The notes below the pieces were generated by a model. The model made no database searches and was not told the origin of the DNA. It worked only from the letters and a program-made list of their open reading frames with translations. Of a DNA stretch of 64,000 nucleotides, positions 28,810 through 37,311 are shown in pieces. Location: NCBI RefSeq assembly GCF_900625095.1, contig NZ_LR130760.1:2924903-2988902 (forward strand), given 5' to 3'. The first letter of the stretch is position 1; each line of letters starts with the position of its first letter. The stretch comes from Acinetobacter ihumii. Its GTDB lineage: Bacteria > Pseudomonadota > Gammaproteobacteria > Pseudomonadales > Moraxellaceae. The position numbers and the translations under genes were made by a program.

Positions 28810-29763
28810 ATGAGCCTAAAACAACAGTACCAACGCTTTTTACTTTCAAATGCTTTTTTTCAATCGCAACGGGAGTTACACACAGACGGCAATTTACTTG
28901 CAGATGATGAATATGATTTTTCAGAACAAGACAATATTCAGTCGGAATGGGTGAGTTATTACTATATTCCCCAACTGGATATGGCGCATGAACGTGAATT
29001 GCGCAAGGCTTTGGTGCAATGTCATCAGGTCAAATATATTGAGATGGATCATCAAACTCAACATATGGCCATTTTCCATGATGGTGAAGTAGAGGTATTG
29101 ACCAGTTTATTAAAGAACAAAGTGAAACAGGCGGATTATCAACAAACGCTATCTAATTTTGTGCCTGTCACCACCACCTTAAAACCCGTGATCAAAACCA
29201 CGCAAATCCTGTCGTGGCTATCTTCGATTTATATTATTTTGTGTCTGGTCACTTTGTGTATGGCAATTCTGGCGACCTCGTTTAGTCTCTTGGCGATGAG
29301 TTTGTTGATCCTGATGGATGCCGTGATTTATTTGGTCGCCAATAATGCCATCGTGATTGAGCCTTTGCTTCGAAATAGATTAATTCAGGCATTGGCGTGG
29401 TTTGAACTGGTCGCAGCCACTGCTTTAATGATCGGCATTGTATATGATTATTTTAATGCACAGGTTGCATTGGCGGGATTTGTGCTGTTGCAAGGATTGG
29501 TGATCCTGACAGCGACTATTTTATCGCGTTATTTGATTGCTAAAGACTATATTAAAAATCGACCTTTGCACTGGAGTCATTTAGTGCGCAATATGGATGT
29601 AACAATTGCAATCACGTTGGTGATGGCTGGTGTGCTACTTCAACTCACACAGAACATAAGTATTGATTTGATGATGGCCATGTTGGTGATATTTTTAATT
29701 TTTTTACGAGTGTTTAATATTCTGATTTTAAATAAACTCGCACTGAAACCATCAAAATATTGA
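28810..29763 (+). CDS. Degenerate HMA plus CDF-like membrane protein
   Basis: Protein of 317 residues with no secure family name. Residues 45-115 (YYIPQLDMAHERELRKALVQ, then CHQVKYIEMDHQTQHMAIFH) follow the beta-alpha-beta-beta layout of heavy-metal-associated domains found in some cation transporters, but the usual Met-Asp-Cys-Pro metal motif reads LDMAHE, without cysteine. Residues 130-305 hold about six hydrophobic segments spaced like a cation diffusion facilitator, again without a clear HxxxD pair on the second and fifth helices. It begins 21 bases after the copB terminator. It may be a sensor or a non-transporting relative; this is inference. Confidence 0.5.
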   Translation: MSLKQQYQRFLLSNAFFQSQRELHTDGNLLADDEYDFSEQDNIQSEWVSYYYIPQLDMAHERELRKALVQCHQVKYIEMDHQTQHMAIFHDGEVEVLTSLLKNKVKQADYQQTLSNFVPVTTTLKPVIKTTQILSWLSSIYIILCLVTLCMAILATSFSLLAMSLLILMDAVIYLVANNAIVIEPLLRNRLIQALAWFELVAATALMIGIVYDYFNAQVALAGFVLLQGLVILTATILSRYLIAKDYIKNRPLHWSHLVRNMDVTIAITLVMAGVLLQLTQNISIDLMMAMLVIFLIFLRVFNILILNKLALKPSKY

Positions 29764-29771
29764 GTACACAA

Positions 29772-30323
29772 ATGCGTAAATGGATGTACTTTTTATTGAT
29801 CATCGCGGTCGCGTGGGGCGCTTGGACAACATGGATAAAACCAGCGCCCGATATTCAGACCTTTAGTTCAGATCACAACATTCATATTCAACAATTACAG
29901 CCTTATGAAGGAACATTCAGGGTTTTGTCACGTGAGGACTATCACGCTGGGAGAGAGGCTCAATTTTCACCGATGGATATTGCGGTGGGATGGGGCGAAA
30001 TGGCAAATCCCAGTATTTATAAACAGATTGATATTTCACAAGGCAATCGTTGGTACCATTGGCGTATTGATTCAATTCCTCCAATTTCATTGAATGATAT
30101 TTCGACACACAGTGCCAATATGCATCTGGTTCCTGCAACGCCAGAGATTGCCAAACAATTACAGCAGCTAAAAAAAGATGATTTAGTTTTCCTCAAAGGT
30201 GCTTTAATCGAAATTCAGTCAAGCGATGGCTGGCGTTGGCGAAGTTCCTTATCACGTGAGGATACGGGTGCGGGGGCGTGTGAGTTGATGCGAGTGGATC
30301 AAATTATTTGGCGTGAACAATGA
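29772..30323 (+). CDS. Unknown exported or anchored protein
   Basis: Protein of about 183 residues that I do not recognise. One N-terminal hydrophobic segment (MYFLLIIAVAWGAWTTWI) suggests a signal anchor with the remainder in the periplasm. The body has conserved-looking motifs, WYHWRIDSIPPI, SANMHLVPATPEI and SSLSREDTGAGACELMRVD. An in-frame TTG at 29760 overlaps the preceding stop; the ATG at 29772 is preferred. The near-overlap with the upstream membrane protein suggests the two are co-translated and may act together. Confidence 0.7.
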   Translation: MRKWMYFLLIIAVAWGAWTTWIKPAPDIQTFSSDHNIHIQQLQPYEGTFRVLSREDYHAGREAQFSPMDIAVGWGEMANPSIYKQIDISQGNRWYHWRIDSIPPISLNDISTHSANMHLVPATPEIAKQLQQLKKDDLVFLKGALIEIQSSDGWRWRSSLSREDTGAGACELMRVDQIIWREQ

Positions 30324-30375
30324 CGTTTCAAAATCAAAATTGGTCATCCCGATTAAATTGACTATAATCATCGTT

Positions 30376-30430
30376 TTGGAGGAACGACCTCCCCCAGATG
30401 AGGGAAACAATGTCAGGACGACCTGACGCC
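30376..30430 (+). promoter_or_regulatory. Guanidine-II (mini-ykkC) riboswitch
   Basis: Two hairpins, each presenting an ACGA loop, as in the guanidine-II class. The first is GGAGG (30378-30382), AACGA, CCTCC (30388-30392). The second is GTCAGG (30412-30417), ACGA, CCTGAC (30422-30427). The second hairpin ends ten bases before the GGAG ribosome site of the downstream SMR exporter gene, so ligand binding probably controls translation. Confidence 0.9.
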
Positions 30431-30447
30431 TGATTATGGAGCATAAA

Positions 30448-30768
30448 ATGGCTTGGGCAATCTTAATTTTGGCGGGACTTTTTGAAGTCATCTGGGCATA
30501 TTCGATGAAAATGTCAGACGGTTTTACCCGTTTGCTGCCAAGTGTCATTACCATCGTATTTATGGTATTGAGTGTCATATTATTATCAATTTCAATGCGG
30601 AGCTTGCCGCTTGGTACGGCTTATACAGTCTGGACAGGAATTGGTGCCATTGGTTCTTTTATCGTGGGTATTTTGATTTTGCATGAACCTATGGGAGCAA
30701 TGCGCATGATGGCTGCGATTTTAATCGTCTCAGGTCTCGTGCTCATGAAACTGTCATCACCTACTTAA
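30448..30768 (+). CDS. gdx: SMR-family guanidinium exporter (Gdx/SugE)
   Basis: Small multidrug resistance family protein of 106 residues with four transmembrane helices. The N-terminal MAWAILILAGLFEVIWAYSM carries the essential membrane glutamate of the family at residue 13. Residues LPLGTAYTVWTGIGAIGSF match the SugE/Gdx subtype. The start at 30448 is chosen because GGAG lies six bases before it; ATG 30436 would add four residues. The guanidine-II riboswitch directly upstream supports guanidinium export rather than quaternary-ammonium export as the physiological role. ogt follows after 11 bases. Confidence 0.92.
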   Translation: MAWAILILAGLFEVIWAYSMKMSDGFTRLLPSVITIVFMVLSVILLSISMRSLPLGTAYTVWTGIGAIGSFIVGILILHEPMGAMRMMAAILIVSGLVLMKLSSPT

Positions 30769-30779
30769 GGTTATTTGGT

Positions 30780-31265
30780 ATGCAGTTATCTTATTGTTAT
30801 ATGGCTTCGCCTGTGGGACAGCTTAAATTAGTGGCGAATGAGCAGGCTTTGGTGGCTATTCTTTGGGACAATGAAAACCCAAAAAGAGTACGTCTGGCTG
30901 AATTAATTGAAGATGTATCCCATCCGATTTTATTGAATACCCAACAGCAATTAATCGAGTATTTTTCAGGTCAGCGCAAGGTATTTGATATTCTACTTGA
31001 TTTTGAAGGAACAGATTTTCAGAAACAAGTCTGGAGTGCCTTACTGACGATTCCTTATGGGGAAACTCGCAGTTATAAACAAATTGCCCAGCAACTTGGT
31101 AATGAAAAAGCAGTTCGCGCTGTAGGGGCTGCCAATGGTAAAAATCCGATTTCAATTATCGCACCTTGTCATCGTGTAATTGGAGCGGGAGGAGCATTGG
31201 TAGGGTTTGCAGGCGGTTTAGATAAAAAAGAAATTTTACTGCGTTTGGAATTGAATAATATTTGA
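30780..31265 (+). CDS. ogt: Methylated-DNA-protein-cysteine methyltransferase Ogt
   Basis: DNA repair protein of 161 residues that removes the methyl group of O6-methylguanine by a suicide reaction. The acceptor cysteine is about Cys130 in IIAPCHRVIGAGGALVGFAG. The DNA-binding region FQKQVWSALLTIPYGETRSY is present, as is an N-terminal RNase-H-like domain. The Ada regulatory domain is absent, so this is the constitutive Ogt type. It sits 11 bases after the SMR exporter gene. Confidence 0.93.
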   Translation: MQLSYCYMASPVGQLKLVANEQALVAILWDNENPKRVRLAELIEDVSHPILLNTQQQLIEYFSGQRKVFDILLDFEGTDFQKQVWSALLTIPYGETRSYKQIAQQLGNEKAVRAVGAANGKNPISIIAPCHRVIGAGGALVGFAGGLDKKEILLRLELNNI

Positions 31266-31305
31266 ATTAGCTAAACTGTCACCTCTATAAAATAAGGATA
31301 ATGAG

Positions 31306-31943
31306 ATGTTTTTATATATCGTTTTTTTCATTGTTATCATGGGGATTGTTGCTTATCTATCTTCGCCTGCATTTAAAGGGAAAATGGGTGAGAGTATGGT
31401 GATTGATCATGCGAAACGACATTTAGGCGAAGAATATATCATGCTGAATAACTGCACGATTCCCGATGAGCAAAACGGAACAACACAAATTGATCATATT
31501 TTGATTAGCCCATATGGCGTTTTTATTATAGAAACTAAAAATTATACAGGCTGGATTTTTGGCAGTATTAATCAAAAACAATGGACGCAAAAAATCTATA
31601 AAAAAGTTATCGTTTTCAAAACCCAATTCATCAGAACTTCAAGCATTTAAAAGTATTGGAGCAAATTCTTGAAGATGTGGTTGCTCCTGAATATCTACAT
31701 TCAGTCATTGTATTTACATCACGTAGCGAGTTTAAAACCGTCATGCCTGAACATGTTTGTCGGGGTAAAGATTGGATCACACATGTGAAAAAATTTAATC
31801 AGGAGGTGATTCCAACTATGAAACAAAAACGCATTAAATATCGGATCGAAAAAGAAATATTGGAGCCTTCATGGAAAACCAATCGTACACATATTGCTAA
31901 CTTGCAACAGAAAAATTCAGTGACAACGAATATATCTCAATAA
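31306..31943 (+). pseudogene. NERD-domain protein, frameshifted
   Basis: Nuclease-related domain protein, usually an N-terminally anchored protein with a restriction-endonuclease-like fold. The first frame (31306-31650) has a membrane anchor (FLYIVFFIVIMGIVAYLSS), the GKMGE start of NERD, TQIDHILISPYGVFIIETKN (catalytic-type region) and KQWTQKIYKK. It then leaves the family pattern. Adding one A to the six-A run at 31600-31605 restores YKKSYRFQNPIHQNFKHL, which continues into the second frame ending at 31943. So a single-base deletion, slippage or a read error separates the two parts. Confidence 0.8.
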
Positions 31944-31994
31944 ATGGCTACATTTCATAGCCATTTATAAGATACGGTTTGTACGTTTTAAAAA

Positions 31995-33011
31995 TTATGC
32001 GACTTCATGTTGACGAGCCAAAGCCTGATTTTTTAATAATTGCTTTTCCTGTTCAGATAAAAAAGCCACTTTGAGACCATTTTCCTGCGCAGTTCGGATT
32101 TGATCTTCGGTTAAACCTGCTTGTGGTGCTGCAACCTGATATTCATGCTGAATTTCAATGCCTTCTACCGCAGGATCATCGGTATTGATCGTCGCCAAAA
32201 TCCCATGTTGTAAAAAGTCCTTGATGGGATGTTTTTCAATTGAACTGACCGTGCTGGTTTGTACATTTGATGTGATGCACGATTCAATCCCGATCTGATG
32301 CTCAGCTAGATAATCCATCAGCTTTGGATCATGAATAGCTTTGACACCATGCCCGATACGCTCTGCCCCAAGTTCCTGTATGGCTTGCCAGATACTTTCT
32401 GGACCTGCGGCTTCGCCTGCATGAACGGTAATATGCCAGCCTGCATTTCGAGCCTGTTTAAATTGATCCAGAAAAAGCGTTCCGGGAAATCCCAGTTCAT
32501 CACCTGCCAAATCCAAAGCTGTGATATGGGTTTTATGGGTGAGTAAGGCATCGAGTTCAGCCTGACAAGCGGCTTGTCCAAAAGTGCGACTCATAATACC
32601 AATCAAATTTGCCTGAATCCCTAAATCACGGCAACCCTGTTGTACGCCGTCAATCACCGCCTCAACCACACCTGCTAAAGGCAGATGATGAGTCATGCCC
32701 ATATAACCCGGAGAAAAACGTAATTCGACATAGTCTAGACCTTGTTGCTTGGCATCCTCAATATTTTCATAGGCGATCCGTTGGCATGCCTCCAGACTTG
32801 CCAAAACCTTGACACCCCAGTCCAGCTTTGCCAAGAAACTGAGTAAATCGGGTTGATTATCCATGACTTGTACGTGTGGACGTAACTCTTCGAGCGTTTG
32901 AGCGGGTAGGGCAATATGATATTGCTGTCCCAAATCTAAAATGGTTTGTGCGCGAATATTGCCATCCAGATGTCGATGAATATCGGTGAGGGGGAGGTTT
33001 GTTGAAATCAT
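31995..33011 (-). CDS. add: Adenosine deaminase
   Basis: Metal-dependent hydrolase that deaminates adenosine to inosine for purine salvage, 338 residues. The zinc site and catalytic motifs are visible: DIHRHLDGN at the N-terminus, [33 protein letters not shown] and INTDDPAV. Related adenine-deaminase and 6-aminodeoxyfutalosine enzymes share the fold, but the length and MGMTHHLPL region fit adenosine deaminase. GAGAGG sets the start at the second ATG (33011), with 33017 too close to it. Confidence 0.9.
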   Translation of the reverse strand: MISTNLPLTDIHRHLDGNIRAQTILDLGQQYHIALPAQTLEELRPHVQVMDNQPDLLSFLAKLDWGVKVLASLEACQRIAYENIEDAKQQGLDYVELRFSPGYMGMTHHLPLAGVVEAVIDGVQQGCRDLGIQANLIGIMSRTFGQAACQAELDALLTHKTHITALDLAGDELGFPGTLFLDQFKQARNAGWHITVHAGEAAGPESIWQAIQELGAERIGHGVKAIHDPKLMDYLAEHQIGIESCITSNVQTSTVSSIEKHPIKDFLQHGILATINTDDPAVEGIEIQHEYQVAAPQAGLTEDQIRTAQENGLKVAFLSEQEKQLLKNQALARQHEVA

Positions 33012-33139
33012 CGGCATTACCTCTCTAGCATTGTTTTATTGTGTTTTTATCTTGGCAGAGATGGATTAAATAAAAAAGTAAGGCGATGTTATTTTTTGCT
33101 GATAAGTTGAAAAATGACCATTCATGCATGTTCAAAATA

Positions 33140-33171
33140 AAAATGCCGTGAGCTTAGAATCACGGCATTTT
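33140..33171 (-). terminator. Terminator of the OprB-like porin gene
   Basis: AAAATGCCGTGA pairs with TCACGGCATTTT across a short loop, with A or T runs on both sides. It lies just after the porin stop on the minus strand and ahead of the adenosine deaminase promoter region. Confidence 0.82.
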
Positions 33172-33186
33172 AAATACAGAATAAAT

Positions 33187-34470
33187 TTAGAAAATCACTT
33201 TAGTGGTCAAACCAAGTACCAGTGCATTATCCACTTGATCGGTCGCACCCGGTTGAATGACATATTGCACCACAGGGCGTAACATCAACCACGGTGTGAC
33301 ATAGTGCGAATAGTTCAATTCAATATTGTATTCAGCATCTTCATTAATTAAGGCTTTCTTGTTGTAGATACCATCCCGATAACGATCATTGACATGAATG
33401 CGATTGACACCTAAGCCTAACATATCAGTGGGATGATCATCTAATAAGCCCAGATAACGAATCCCGATTTGTTGAGTATTATCAATTTTATTCACAGTGG
33501 TGTCATGGAAGGAAATATTGGTAAATCCGTATAAACCCCGTTTGCCGCCATCCACAGAAGTGAATTGTTGATCTGCGGTAAACCAACCTGCATAAGCATG
33601 GTCTTTCTGCTCACCTGTAATGACATCTTTGTTTTGGGTTTTATCGGCATTGTTATAAAAAACACCTAGACGATAGCTACCCGGTAAATGGTTAATCCCT
33701 TGTTTAGGTTGATAATGCAGTTCAACAGGGACAGTGACACCATCCATGTGGTCGGATTTTAAATTCCAACCCTGATTCTCTTTGATATTGGTCGGGTTAA
33801 ACTCAAATACACCTACTTGGGCAGAGAGTTCAGGGGTAAATCGATATTTTACAATTCCCGCCCATTGCGCCACGGGTTCGTTATACCAGACATTACCCAT
33901 CCATTTTCCGTTTTGTGCGGTACAAAACGAGGTACTTTGGAAGTCACATCCCATCGTATTAAAGTATGAACCCATACCGATACGACCAACGCGAACACTC
34001 CAACCCGTATCTGTAAAAATCTTTTCAATCGAGAGTTGAGTTAAGCGAGAGTCGACATTGCCGCGACCCCAAGTGGCTTGTGTATTGGCCATTTGTGGCG
34101 CACCCGGATACGAAATATTATCAACACTGGTACTTTGACCCTGACGAGCAGTGACAATGGCACGAACTGAAACGCCATTCCAACCCAACATTTTTTCCAG
34201 ATCCAGACTACTGCCTAACCAGAGCTGACTTGCGAAGGTTGCACCATCTCGTGGTTTATAGCCACCATCTGCCAGATAGTCGGTATCGACATAAAGATTG
34301 GCATCAAAATTTACGCCCTGACTGGCGAGCTCTGTCCGTTTTCCATTCCAGTCACCAAACAAATACTTGCTTTGAGGACTGAAAGCATCATCCGCATGAC
34401 TTAAATTAAAACATGTTATTGCTGTCACAAAGCTAGCAAAGCTTATTTGTTTCAGTCCCTGAATTTTCAT
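33187..34470 (-). CDS. OprB-type carbohydrate-selective porin
   Basis: Outer-membrane porin of about 427 residues. A signal peptide (ISFASFVTAITCFNLSHADD) is followed by the family opening KYLFGDWNGKRTELASQGVN, typical of OprB, and by many amphipathic strands to the C-terminal phenylalanine (LGLTTKVIF). OprB proteins pass glucose and other sugars. No sugar transport or catabolic gene is adjacent, so the substrate is open. The start at 34470 gives a normal signal peptide; an upstream ATG at 34521 would add 17 non-signal residues. Confidence 0.87.
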   Translation of the reverse strand: MKIQGLKQISFASFVTAITCFNLSHADDAFSPQSKYLFGDWNGKRTELASQGVNFDANLYVDTDYLADGGYKPRDGATFASQLWLGSSLDLEKMLGWNGVSVRAIVTARQGQSTSVDNISYPGAPQMANTQATWGRGNVDSRLTQLSIEKIFTDTGWSVRVGRIGMGSYFNTMGCDFQSTSFCTAQNGKWMGNVWYNEPVAQWAGIVKYRFTPELSAQVGVFEFNPTNIKENQGWNLKSDHMDGVTVPVELHYQPKQGINHLPGSYRLGVFYNNADKTQNKDVITGEQKDHAYAGWFTADQQFTSVDGGKRGLYGFTNISFHDTTVNKIDNTQQIGIRYLGLLDDHPTDMLGLGVNRIHVNDRYRDGIYNKKALINEDAEYNIELNYSHYVTPWLMLRPVVQYVIQPGATDQVDNALVLGLTTKVIF

Positions 34471-34734
34471 TTGACTCAACCACGCATACTTAAAATTTGT
34501 CCATTCATTGTTTATCAACAATGAGTTTGAAAAATCTAACCATGTTTTAAAATTTAATCAACAAAAATTCACTTGAATTTTCATATTTAATATTTGACTG
34601 AACGGTTTAGTTTTTATGAATAATTTGATTTAAAGTTGTTATAAGTATTTCATTTAGAATTTTTTTTAGAAAATCTGAAAAAAGACCATATTTTCTAGAA
34701 GAATGGTGGTAGTCCATAATATATTTTTAAAGTC

Positions 34735-34764
34735 CCCAGTAAGAAACCTAGATTACTTACTGGG
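34735..34764. repeat. Hairpin in the spacer left of the island
   Basis: CCCAGTAAG (34735-34743) pairs perfectly with CTTACTGGG (34756-34764). There is no good T run, but it looks like a weak terminator. The rest of the 34522-34792 spacer is AT-rich, holds the porin promoter region, and shows no gene. Confidence 0.5.
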
Positions 34765-34792
34765 TGTATTATATTTCTTATTAATGACAACT

Positions 34793-34935
34793 GATGTGTC
34801 GCCTGACGGTCCGTTAGGCGACACATCCTCTATCATTTTTGAATTGTTAAACTCAAAAACTTAGCAATCTTTGCGACACATGATGAGAAAATATAACGAC
34901 ACAGCCCATGTCACTATCACAAAGAAGTGACACAT
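34793..34935 (+). repeat. Left-end box array of the island
   Basis: A near-perfect palindrome, GATGTGTCGCCTGACGG (34793-34809) and CCGTTAGGCGACACATC (34811-34827), has one mismatch in 17. It is followed by GCGACACAT (34873-34881), ACGACACA (34896-34903) and GTGACACAT (34927-34935) in the same orientation. These mirror the boxes near nrdB at the right end. Confidence 0.7.
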
Positions 34936-35180
34936 TTGGTGTCATTTTGATAAGAGCACATAAATTCATGAAAAGCAGTAATTGTGAAACTTATGTAAAG
35001 TAATTTTAGTTTTTTGTTAAAAATACGTCTGTTTGTAATTAATATATAAAACGAACGGAGCTGATAGCTTATTTTTCAAACGACAAATTTTGTCGTAGAA
35101 CTAGAGTGTTTAACTTATAAAAAATAGGCTCAATGCTACTATTCCAGCTCTAACCTTACCAAAACCTAAAAGAGAGAATT

Positions 35181-35888
35181 ATGTCTGACAAAGTATGGAC
35201 TACCACTATTATGTTTGATGAAAACTATCGAGTATTTGAATTATCTTTCCCTGGTTTATTTAACTATCCTGAGTTTAATAAACTAAATAAAATGGGAGCA
35301 TCGGCAGAGGAAAAAGAGAAAAAAAATGAAATGACTCAAAAGAGTATAGAAATAATTAAAAGATACCATAAAGCTGAAAAGCTAGACCTAGCCAATGTGC
35401 CGACTATTTTATATGCACATGGTTTTAGCAAAACAGTTAAATTACCAAGTTTTTTTCGTACCCAAGATGGCTTTGTGATTGTCACTGAAGCATGTGCAAA
35501 TGTACTAAAACAATTTCGTTTAGGGGAAAGTGTACTTTATCCATTGTCATTTTTTGATATTCAATTAAATGAACCTGTAAATGCTCAGACTTACTATTTT
35601 TTCAATATTGTTGAGCTAAAAAGCTATTTATGCCCAGAATACTGTACACAAGAGTTGGACAAACGTTCATATACCAAGCATGAAGGTTACCAACTTTTTA
35701 GCTTATACCATGCTGATTATGCTGATTATGCGATAGCAGTAGAGAAAGAAGTTTTAGCATGTGATGTCGATTTATGGCAAGATCCAGAATTAAATCACTC
35801 AATTTTTATGTCTGATGAACTCAAGAAAGCTCTAGATGAAGCTCAATTGAGTGATGCATGGCAATTATTTTTATGTGACCTTAAATAA
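35181..35888 (+). CDS. Imm11-family (DUF1629-like) protein
   Basis: Cytosolic protein of 235 residues. The C-terminal segment (VDLWQDPELNHSIFMSDELK, then KALDEAQLSDAWQLFLCDL) follows the pattern of Imm11/DUF1629 immunity proteins, which neutralise polymorphic toxins. The N-terminal half is not recognised. GAGAG lies just before the ATG. No toxin gene is next to it, so it is an orphan immunity gene or has another role in the island. The family call rests on one segment and is moderate. Confidence 0.5.
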   Translation: MSDKVWTTTIMFDENYRVFELSFPGLFNYPEFNKLNKMGASAEEKEKKNEMTQKSIEIIKRYHKAEKLDLANVPTILYAHGFSKTVKLPSFFRTQDGFVIVTEACANVLKQFRLGESVLYPLSFFDIQLNEPVNAQTYYFFNIVELKSYLCPEYCTQELDKRSYTKHEGYQLFSLYHADYADYAIAVEKEVLACDVDLWQDPELNHSIFMSDELKKALDEAQLSDAWQLFLCDLK

Positions 35889-36030
35889 TAAAATAGATTA
35901 GAAATAACTAACATGGCTATTTCGTTTCAAGTACATCATATTTTATGAAGTCAGATTCTTAATTTTTATTTTTTATAATTAGATAGCTATTTGAGTAGCC
36001 ACCAAAATTATTGACACACAAAACCATCTT
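35889..36030. other. Spacer between the Imm11-like gene and the IS
   Basis: About 140 AT-rich bases with no ORF longer than a dozen codons. If the nuclease gene had been interrupted by simple insertion, its 5' part should begin here, but no such coding sequence is visible. This supports loss of the 5' part rather than a clean split. Confidence 0.55.
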
Positions 36031-36150
36031 TTGGACTGCCACCATTCTCCTAGACAAATATCGTCTATTCTTGGACTGCCACCATTCTCCTAGACAAATA
36101 TCGTCTATTCTTGGACTGCCACCATTCTCCTAGACAAATATCGTCTATTC
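36031..36150 (+). repeat. Three perfect tandem 40-base copies of the IS left terminus
   Basis: Units at 36031-36070, 36071-36110 and 36111-36150 are identical. Each begins TTGGACTGCCACC and ends CGTCTATTC. The first 26 bases of each are the left inverted repeat of the IS3-family element, matching its right end imperfectly (TGGACTGC and TCCTAGACA shared). Each unit also holds a TTGGAC box 17 bases before ACAAAT, a possible weak promoter. Confidence 0.92.
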
Positions 36151-36172
36151 TTTTTGCATAGGAGAGAACCTT

Positions 36173-36457
36173 ATGAGTGGACAACGATACACCCCAGAAT
36201 TTAAAGATGAAGCTGTCAAATTGATTACTGAACGTGGATATTCTGTCACCGATGTTGCAGAACGTTTAGGTGTATCACAGCACAGCATTTATAAATGGCT
36301 AAAGGCAGTACAGCCTTTACATAATAACTCTGATGAACATGAACTGCTCGAAGCAAAGAAAGAAATTCTACGCCTTAAAAGTCAGCTCAAACAAACTGAA
36401 GAGGAACGGGATATCTTAAAAAAGGCCGCAAGGTACTTTGCAAGCCTGCCCGAGTAA
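36173..36457 (+). CDS. IS3-family transposase OrfA
   Basis: DNA-binding part of the transposase, 94 residues. It has the helix-turn-helix YTPEFKDEAVKLITERGYSV followed by TDVAERLGVSQHSIYKWLK, then a leucine-zipper coiled coil (LLEAKKEILRLKSQLKQTEEE). The slippery AAAAAAG at 36418-36424 allows a -1 shift into the OrfB frame, giving the active OrfAB fusion (36173-37311). GGAGAG lies just upstream of the ATG. Confidence 0.92.
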   Translation: MSGQRYTPEFKDEAVKLITERGYSVTDVAERLGVSQHSIYKWLKAVQPLHNNSDEHELLEAKKEILRLKSQLKQTEEERDILKKAARYFASLPE

Positions 36458-36504
36458 AGTATCAATTTATCCTTGAATACAGCCATCAATTTAAGATTAA
36501 AACG

Positions 36505-37311
36505 ATGTGTCGGGTTCTGAAGATTGCTCGTGCTGGCTATTACGCCTGGTTGCATGAACCTGAATCAGGCAGGACTATTGAAGATAAGCGCTTATTACAG
36601 CTCATCCGTTCTTCTTATGATGCCAGTTATGGTATCTACGGTTATCGTCGCATCACACTGGATCTTAAAGAGCTAGGTGAAAACTGTGGGCCTAATCGTG
36701 TGCTGAAGATCATGAAGAACAATGCCATTGCCGCTGTTCGAGGATATAAGAAGCATAAAAGCTATGGTCGTGGTCGTCCGCAGATTGTGCCACCTAACCA
36801 TTTAAATCGAGAGTTTGTTGTAAACACACCTGATACCTCGTGGGTGACTGATATTACCTACATCCGCACTTGGCAAGGCTGGTTATATTTGGCTGTGGTT
36901 CTCGATTTATATTCAAGGAAAGTCATCGGTTGGTCAATGAAACCTACGCTTGCCAAGGATATCGTTTTAGATGCAATTCTTATGGCAGTATGGCGACGCA
37001 GACCCAATGAACCTGTGATCATACACTCAGACCAAGGCTCACAATACAGCAGCGGAGACTGGCAGAAATTCTGTCAGAAGCATAATTTGGTTCCAAGTAT
37101 GAGCCGGAGGGGAAACTGTTGGGATAATGCTGTTGCTGAATCCTTTTTTAGCAGCTTAAAGAAGGAAAGAATTAAAAAGCGAATCTATAAAACACGAGAA
37201 ATGGCTCGTGCAGATGTGTTTGATTATATCGAGATGTTTTACAATCGAATCAGGCGTCATTCGCATCTCGATGGGATGAGCCCAGAAGCATTTGAGGCAG
37301 CTTCAAAATGA
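36505..37311 (+). CDS. IS3-family transposase OrfB (DDE domain)
   Basis: Catalytic part, 268 residues from the internal ATG. In the OrfAB fusion the frame opens at about 36424 and reads GRKVLCKPARVKYQFILEYS before this ATG. The DDE triad is visible in WVTDITYIRTW, HSDQGSQYSS and NCWDNAVAESFFSSLKKE. It looks intact and therefore possibly active. Its right terminus joins directly to the truncated nuclease gene. Confidence 0.92.
   Translation: MCRVLKIARAGYYAWLHEPESGRTIEDKRLLQLIRSSYDASYGIYGYRRITLDLKELGENCGPNRVLKIMKNNAIAAVRGYKKHKSYGRGRPQIVPPNHLNREFVVNTPDTSWVTDITYIRTWQGWLYLAVVLDLYSRKVIGWSMKPTLAKDIVLDAILMAVWRRRPNEPVIIHSDQGSQYSSGDWQKFCQKHNLVPSMSRRGNCWDNAVAESFFSSLKKERIKKRIYKTREMARADVFDYIEMFYNRIRRHSHLDGMSPEAFEAASK

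Noticed and set aside
36031-36150. CRISPR array
   Set aside because: The three 40-base units are directly abutting with no spacers, and they equal the terminus of the adjacent IS.
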